Assembly: GCA_032622095.1 (NCBI GenBank)
Contig: CP136066.1
Coordinates: 148,271,559-148,335,558, forward strand
From: Siphonodentalium dalli
Taxonomy: Eukaryota > Mollusca > Scaphopoda > Gadilida > Siphonodentaliidae
Reading direction: 5' to 3'
DNA: 64,000 nucleotides
Numbering within the stretch: the first letter of the stretch is position 1; each line of letters begins with the position of its first letter. A model generated the notes under the pieces. It had not been told where the DNA came from and did no database searches. It was given only the letters and a program-made list of their open reading frames with translations. Both the position numbers and the translations under genes were made by a program. Below, in pieces: positions 58,019 to 64,000 of the stretch.

Positions 58019-59525
58019 TTAAAATCTTTCTATATACAATGTACAGGTCTCAGTGTAAACAATTCAGATAAATTTTAGTGAATTTAAAAAAAAAAATGTT
58101 TTGAACTGATATTAAATAGGAGTATACGATGTATTGGAAACTTCAAAAAGAGACTTTATTAAGGTGTTTACCGAAACAGAGAGGTCAATATGGAATTATA
58201 CTTACCATTCAAAAGGCTTTGTTTTTAAAAACAAATCTTCATGCACCACCAAAAGCACTCTACCAACATGCAAAGATTTCGAGGAGAAAAAAACAACAGG
58301 AATGACCATCAACTGACCCGATACGCACATTGTTTCAGACAGGCACATGTCAATTCTACACCATTTTTTGCAGAAAAAGACTCATATGCTATGCATTTAA
58401 ACAATTCAGAACAGCGAACAAAAATAATGAATTAAGCAGCATTTTATCATTTTATATGATTTCACTTGAAATAGATCATTCCCTTGCCAAATTAATTATA
58501 ACATATTGGAAGTTTAATTTTCTGACACCAAGTCCAGTAACAGCTGAATGGAATGGGGTGCAGAGGGAGCCAGAATTTTTTTTTTTAAGAGAGCAATAAA
58601 TTAAATTTGCCCCCTTTGATAACCATGATCAGGTTTTTACCTTGTATCAGACACTTGACGACAGCTTTCTACTTTTCCCCATACAATTTAAGGAAATTTG
58701 TGACATTTTTCTGTGTGTTACATGTATATAAAAATAACTTTCCATTTAAAGTAAAGCATGCTAAAAACATACAAAAGTATATATAAAGTTTTGTAAGCTA
58801 CTAAAATAAAATTGTTAAAGCTATCCTTATAGCTCTTGGATAATACATTTTCATATTAGCCAAGAGATATTAAAAATATAGTCCACTGTATTTGAAATCA
58901 GAATAATAAATTCCTTTTACGGTCTTCAAGCTGAAAGGGTAATAACAAAACAATAAGAACTATGAGACACATATAACAGTCTATTGGATGTGCTGATATA
59001 TATATCTGGCTTCAGCATTCAGCTAGAATTTGTTCCCTGTTAATTTTACTCCAAATATATTCAACACGAAAAAAATACAATAAAAGAAATAAGATATGTT
59101 AAAACAGCATCGGAATTATGTTTGGTAACCAGAATTTTTTTAATTTTAATAAGTTATAAATTGTGTTCAATAAATAGTGAAATGAAATATACTCAACTTT
59201 AAATATCAATGTTGATAGCATCAAAGAACAAGTGTTGGACACTTCCTATGCTCATATTAACGAATAATGAAAGCAGAAACCATTGTTGACGTCATTCCAA
59301 TAAAATAATTTAAATACAGCCTAATTATGCCAAGAACTACATGTAACATGTGGTAAACTTCAAAGTTAATAGACTTTTCCATTCAAATATCAATAAGTTA
59401 ATATGGTTGAAACTGTCTGTTTAACCATATTAGTGTTGGAAATAGAACTGACCTAAGATTTCACCATATCCAATAGACCATAATTAAACACATTTAGTAG
59501 TCTATGCTAAATAAAATGCACATAC

Positions 59526-61811
59526 CTGGATATGTAAGGCCAGTGAGTGGAAGCGTGACGACTTCTGCGATGAAACCATAAGTCCAGTGTGACACCGATG
59601 CATGCACATGTACGTTGAGTGTGTCACCTGTGCTGATGTAAACTTGACGAATATCGTCGAGTGTGCTGTTGTGTGTTATATCAGCAAGTTTGTTGTCCTC
59701 AGAGACTCCAATTCCGTCAAACACTTCAATTGAATTCCGATAGAAATAATCCTGAAAGAGGTTAACTTGCAGGAATCGTAGCCCGAGAGTCTTTTTACTG
59801 TTGGCGGCCTTGATGATTTTCACGCAGTCGATGACATTGTGTGTATATTTATAGTATATGATCATCCTATGTTCCAGTGGGATTATTTTCTCCATCCTAC
59901 ACATCTCGACTAATCCGAACAAGTAATACGGAATCGTGCTGACAACAAGTGGGATAAACGATGAGTGTGTTGACTCCGTTTTTGAGTCACCATTTAGAAC
60001 GAGAATATTGACACCGTATCCAAGATTATTTCTGATGTTCTGATTAGATATTATTAGCTCATCTCGTGGAGCAATGAAATCAAATCCATTTGAAGCACAG
60101 TTCGTTATGTTGATATAATTAACATGAGGTGAAATGTACGTTGTTTGAATCGCACCGACCTTCTCGCCATGTAACATACCAGCACCCTCTATATCAACAT
60201 ACTCCAATACTGACTTAGGTTCAGCTTCATGTGTTTGAACCGACTCTTCATAAGTGGGTGGAGCAAATCTGATATTTCCCCAATAATCTTGGTTTTCCGG
60301 AAGGTTCCGTTTCCCACATCGAATGAATGTGTAGTTGGAAGCATACACACAGGGTAACAGATTGTAATTAACCCTCGTCATACATGCATCTAACTCTGCC
60401 TCCGATCCTTTACAGTAGTAAGCGTAGTACCAGAACTCTTTAAGGAAATATTGTGGCTCTCCGTAAACATAGTGATCATAGAGATGAGTGAAGCGAACCT
60501 TTACATTGATTGTTTCCATCCCAAGCTCACGGCAGACCACTTCTGCGGTTTTCTCATTGAATTGATTGTCGCACATCAAGTTCCATCTTTTTGATGATGT
60601 ATTATAGATTTCCAAAAATCCTTCATTATCTTTCAGCCCTCCTATCAATCGGAGTTGTGATATATCAGCTCTTTTATGTCGACTGTAGATCACTCTTTCA
60701 CGATTTGATGATTTTATTTTGTTAATATTCTCCATTGCTGATGTAGCAGATCGTTTTACCGGGGCACGATATCTATCGTCGACTGGTTTGAACGATATCC
60801 TGCTAAATCTCATACCCTGAGCGATAATTTTGCCGAGGACAAGTATACCTATATTTGGTCGGAACTGAAGCTGTGTTCCTGGTGGAATGGTTAAAGTCGC
60901 ACCAGGCATGATAGTAAGGTCAGTCTCAACAATATATGGCAAATCACGCTGTGGGAGCGACACAGAAGTTATTACTCTACCTCCGAGACGACCAAGATCA
61001 GGCGGAGTAAAAATCTCAGCACCTTCAGCTAACAATGCTTGGAAATCAGCATTCGTCAACTGTGGAAAATACTTAACAATAGCGTAATTATTCCAGTCGT
61101 CAAAATCAAATATTCTCTTCTGTATCTCAATTTGATCAGAGGATCCCCACCAGCATTCTTTCACGTTTAGAGTCGTCTCTAGCGATAGCGACGTTATAGC
61201 AGCAACAAGCTCGTAGTTGTATTCACTGTTATGAAAGAGATTTCTCTGTCCTGAAATAGCTTGCAGACCACGAAATGCAACTGACCAGGTATCTGGATTA
61301 CTACCAGCAACCATCATTCTGTTCCTACTATACCTATTTCTCCGAATGTCGTTATAATTAAACACACCGTTAACGGATTTAGAGTATTCTGAATGGCTGA
61401 TGATATCGATGTCCACCATATACTTCCCATCATTTCTTGACATCAAGTTGTCTTCAATAGCCAAATCTTTTTCCGTTCCCGTTATTGATATAAGACCAAG
61501 TTTACAGTGGTTATTCACAAACGTATTCTTCTGAATCGTAATATTAGCATAATAACCCACAATCGTGAATTGGAAATTCCTGTTGTTCTGCAGCTTTGTG
61601 TTAGTGAATACAACACTGTGTGTTTTCCGCTCATCCATATCGTTAACTCTTGGCAATTCAATTTGAAACCCGCCCTCATCATGGTTGATTATTTCAGTGT
61701 TGCTGATATTCCATCGCCATACGTTGTTTGAGAAGTCGACGTGGTTGTGCTCTCCAAATATACCAATCTTGTTATTTATGAATTTACATTGGTGAATAAT
61801 GTATGTGATTC
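59526..61811 (-). CDS. bark: Large extracellular exon: beta-helix, WWGS, SRCR and CUB-like region
   Basis: 2286 bp open throughout, acceptor TTTTTTTCAG at 61812, donor GTATGT at 59525, phase 1 out. About 220 residues of beta-helix and a CWWGSSDQIEIQKRIFDFD segment (61155-61099) come first. A putative furin-type site SRHKR (60684-60670) precedes an SRCR domain (60651-60316) with six Cys in the class A pattern, VVCRELGM and GKR end. A YWG strand, further beta-helix, and a CUB-like stretch with YYKYTHNVIDCVKI, FDGIG and YGFIAEV follow. This is the repeat unit of Bark/Anakonda proteins. Confidence 0.87.
60316..60651 (-). other. SRCR domain within the large exon
   Basis: About 112 residues from LRLIGG to RCGKR with six cysteines, the scavenger-receptor cysteine-rich class A count. 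The conserved AEVVCRELGM helix and the SEAELDAC turn are clear. The Tyr-rich insert between the third helix and the CKGSE segment is longer than in typical SRCR domains. Confidence 0.85.
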
Positions 61812-63784
61812 CTGAAAAAAATACATGTATACAGGCTTAAGGACAGCGAAATAAATAATTATGGAGAAATAACTTATTCAATAAAAATACATGTATATAA
61901 AATTGCTATCAATGACATTTTTTCATACCGTAAATCAGTTGCCACCATTAAATTCCTTGTCAAAATGTACCCTAGAAATCACCTACTATTTAAAGTGAAC
62001 ACCAATCCCCGGATTAATAATAAGTGTGCAGCTGTATTGTAAGCGCCCCATTGATGAACATTTCTAAGAAACGGATACTTTATGATTTAAGTTCACTAAT
62101 TACTGATAATCTTATTTTCACAAGAATGCATAGGGGCCTATATTAATCCAATTGATGTAGTTTCTGTCATATCTATCTTGTATATACATCTCAAAATGTC
62201 CGATGCACCTTCCAAAAAACGTGCCCATTATGAGTCTAAGTTTAAATATTCATGGTTCAGTGAAATACCATGGATTTTGAAAAGTGATAGGAACGAAACT
62301 ACGGCCTAAATAAAAATAATTAATTAAAATAAAAATCAATTTATTTTGAAACCCAACATGTCAAATAAAACTGCCGTCAAAATCTCCCAGACGTTTTCAA
62401 AATAGATTTAATAACACAATTTAGAATTATGTTGGTGACATGGGTCAATGCAGTGCTAAATATCTTACAATAGAAGGGAGAAAACTCTATATTTTTAACA
62501 GGAATTTGAACAGGAAGTTAGCATGCCCAGGATTTCGCTGTGTATTATTTTATATAAACATGCATGTATCTCGAACACAGCAGCTCTATTAAACTACCAA
62601 CAGGACATTCATTACCATTTTATTTAGGTGTATATATCTAAAAAATTAACGCAAATGGAAACTCATAAAACCTATGTAATCTTCATCACAAAAATGATTT
62701 TTGGAACATGAACATATTTGGGCATACCTCCTGCAAAAAATTGCCTGGACTGCTATTTTCAAAACTTAACAGGTCTGGTACAGACACAAAATTCCAAGTC
62801 AAACAAGGGCCGTAACTCGGGGAAAAATTAATGGACAAAAATCCGTGGTATGTCTGAATCCTTCTCCCAACCTGTTCAATCAATGACACTGCCAAAGGAC
62901 AACTAAATCCAATAACTAACAACCGAGTTACAAGCTGAAATGTTAGGACGAACAGAAGACAGACAGACAACCTGACAAATGGATGAATGGAGCCATCGGC
63001 TTTTTGCCCGAGCCTCCTATATGGGTCAGGGGCGTAATTAAGGCTGAATTACACCCAATATTAAAGTCAATTCCAACAGAAGTCATTTTAAAAATAATAT
63101 ACATCAATGGTAAATTAATAAAGGCCGAATTACAGCCAATATTGCTCTGCAAATAGCTCTCCCGGAATAATTTAGAAAAATAAGTTGAAATACATTGTTA
63201 CGGAACAGGTAGTAACTACGAAATATATTACCAGCATAAACTTTTCTATAACTTTTTCTATAAAAGTGTAAATTAAATCAATTATCTTAAAGACACGGTT
63301 GGCCTTGGCGGTGGGTATCCTGTGAAAATATCTCCACCCGTCAAAAACCGCCACAAACAGAAAGAACATCAAAATGTAGATAGACTTTGTCCGTATACAA
63401 ATAAGAAATATCGCATAAACAGTATGTTATGGTCATATATTTGACCATTGTTATGTAAACAAAAGCGTAAAAAGTTACTTTTCTGGTGTTTGTTTATATT
63501 ATGATGGTAAACATAAAGAGCGTTCTTTGTTGGTGAATACCTGATATGGAACTAATAAAGAGCGTTTATGCCATTTGTGCGTGATTAGCCAGTAGCATTG
63601 TGATGTCTTCTGTAACACAATCAGGCTCTTGCTTAGGTAAAATATAGTAGGTCCTTATGATAACATGCTGTTTACGCGATGGTCATGGTTTATATGAACG
63701 GAACTGTACGCGTTTTAATGTTTTTCTGTTTACGGTGTTTGGAACAAATATGAATATTTCGACAATTAAGGCCGCACGTGCCTT
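61812..63784 (-). other. Intron upstream of the large exon, nothing recognised
   Basis: About 2 kb of AT-rich sequence with no exon I can support. Short frames have no domain. The preceding exon of the Bark-like gene must be further upstream. Confidence 0.5.
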
Positions 63785-64000
63785 TAACCCTTTACCCAAC
63801 AAAGCGGCCAAAAACACCCAAATAAAGCTTCAACAGCCTAAAATATCTTCGGTCTGTCTCAATAACACCATACAAATATGGATATCATTGGAACCGGTTC
63901 ATTGTCACATTGTGATGGTTACAGTTATGCCCTGTGCTAATGCATTCTCTTATATATGCCTCGCATATATAAGAGAATGCATTGGCCTAAAAAAAATCTT
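63785..64000. mobile_element. Possible TTAA MITE cut by the window end, with TCTTATATATGC hairpin
   Basis: TTAA-CCCTTTACCCAACAAAG near 63784 resembles the CCCTTT-type ends. At 63940-63988 is the hairpin GCATTCTCTTATATATGC facing GCATATATAAGAGAATGC with a 2-base loop, the tightest hairpin of the family here. The rest lies beyond the window. Confidence 0.55.

Larger units (their letters stand above)
55073..59525 (-). other. Intron between SRCR and beta-helix exons, cassette B
   Basis: 4.45 kb. It holds a 648-bp fold-back TTAA element (55140-55787), a palindromic TA MITE (55905-56121) and a TTAA MITE (57771-58018). Stretches 56122-57766 and 58023-59525 hold only short chance frames. If cassette A is an alternative ending, this is where its splicing would diverge from B. 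Confidence 0.6.
42821..61811 (-). other. bark: Bark beetle/Anakonda-like gene, cassette B, six exons (gene span, 5' incomplete)
   Basis: Exons 59526-61811, 54406-55072, 51557-51726, 48523-48617, 46703-46916 and 42821-45105 join in one frame with consensus sites and give about 1905 residues. The architecture is beta-helix, WWGS, SRCR, CUB-like region, beta-helix, WWGS, C-type-lectin-like domain, transmembrane helix, cytoplasmic tail. This is the C-terminal part of the Bark/Anakonda family, whose Drosophila member is a very large tricellular-junction protein with three SRCR-containing repeats. Only one SRCR unit is in the window, so earlier repeats and the signal peptide lie upstream of 61811, largely beyond the window end. 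Confidence 0.85.

Noticed and set aside
59494-59525. Extension of the large exon to the stop at 59494
   Set aside because: A GTATGT donor at 59525 precedes it, and splicing there continues the family sequence into the next exon in phase.

Overview
The window is a stretch of animal nuclear genome. It has multi-exon genes with GT-AG introns, long AT-rich introns, and many short interspersed elements. The repeats (a pearl/Helentron-like element with about 160-bp core repeats, many TTAA-targeted MITEs, palindromic TA-targeted MITEs, a decayed LINE) and the genes suggest a marine lophotrochozoan invertebrate, plausibly a mollusc. The species cannot be fixed from sequence alone.

All recognisable host coding sequence is on the minus strand and belongs mainly to the Bark beetle/Anakonda family, known in Drosophila as large single-pass proteins of tricellular septate junctions. 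Cassette B (42821-61811, open at its 5' end) has six exons: a 2.3-kb exon with beta-helix segments, a WWGS segment, an SRCR domain and a CUB-like region; a beta-helix exon; a second WWGS exon; two exons of a C-type-lectin-like domain; and a last exon with the transmembrane helix and a cytoplasmic tail of about 720 residues. Cassette A (12593-25924) repeats the last five of these exons in the same order, with the same intron phases and nearly the same sizes, but with a different and shorter tail. I find no partner for the large SRCR exon upstream of A. Because the donor at 59526 is phase-compatible with the first acceptors of both A and B, the layout suits either one gene with alternative 3' cassettes or a 5'-incomplete tandem duplicate. 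Both tails end in a class I PDZ-ligand-like sequence (ETEI, ETEL). At 1170-1383 lies the first exon of a claudin/PMP22-like four-helix protein, also on the minus strand.

Mobile DNA, region by region. 7.9-11.7 kb is a nested set of fold-back elements, each with its own repeat arrays facing inward. 19.4-22.1 kb is a decayed LINE interrupted by a TTAA MITE, inside an intron of A. 22984-24282 is a second copy of the innermost fold-back element (16-bp arrays, 8-bp target duplication). 32.3-33.6 kb holds two TTAA MITEs. 34.4-37.6 and 40.6-42.1 kb hold hairpin MITEs. 38381-40193 and 49224-51051 are two pearl-like elements. 45.4-48.4 and 53.4-58.0 kb hold more TTAA and TA MITEs, some nested. The stretches 4.3-6.5, 28-31.6 and 61.8-63.7 kb hold nothing I can name.
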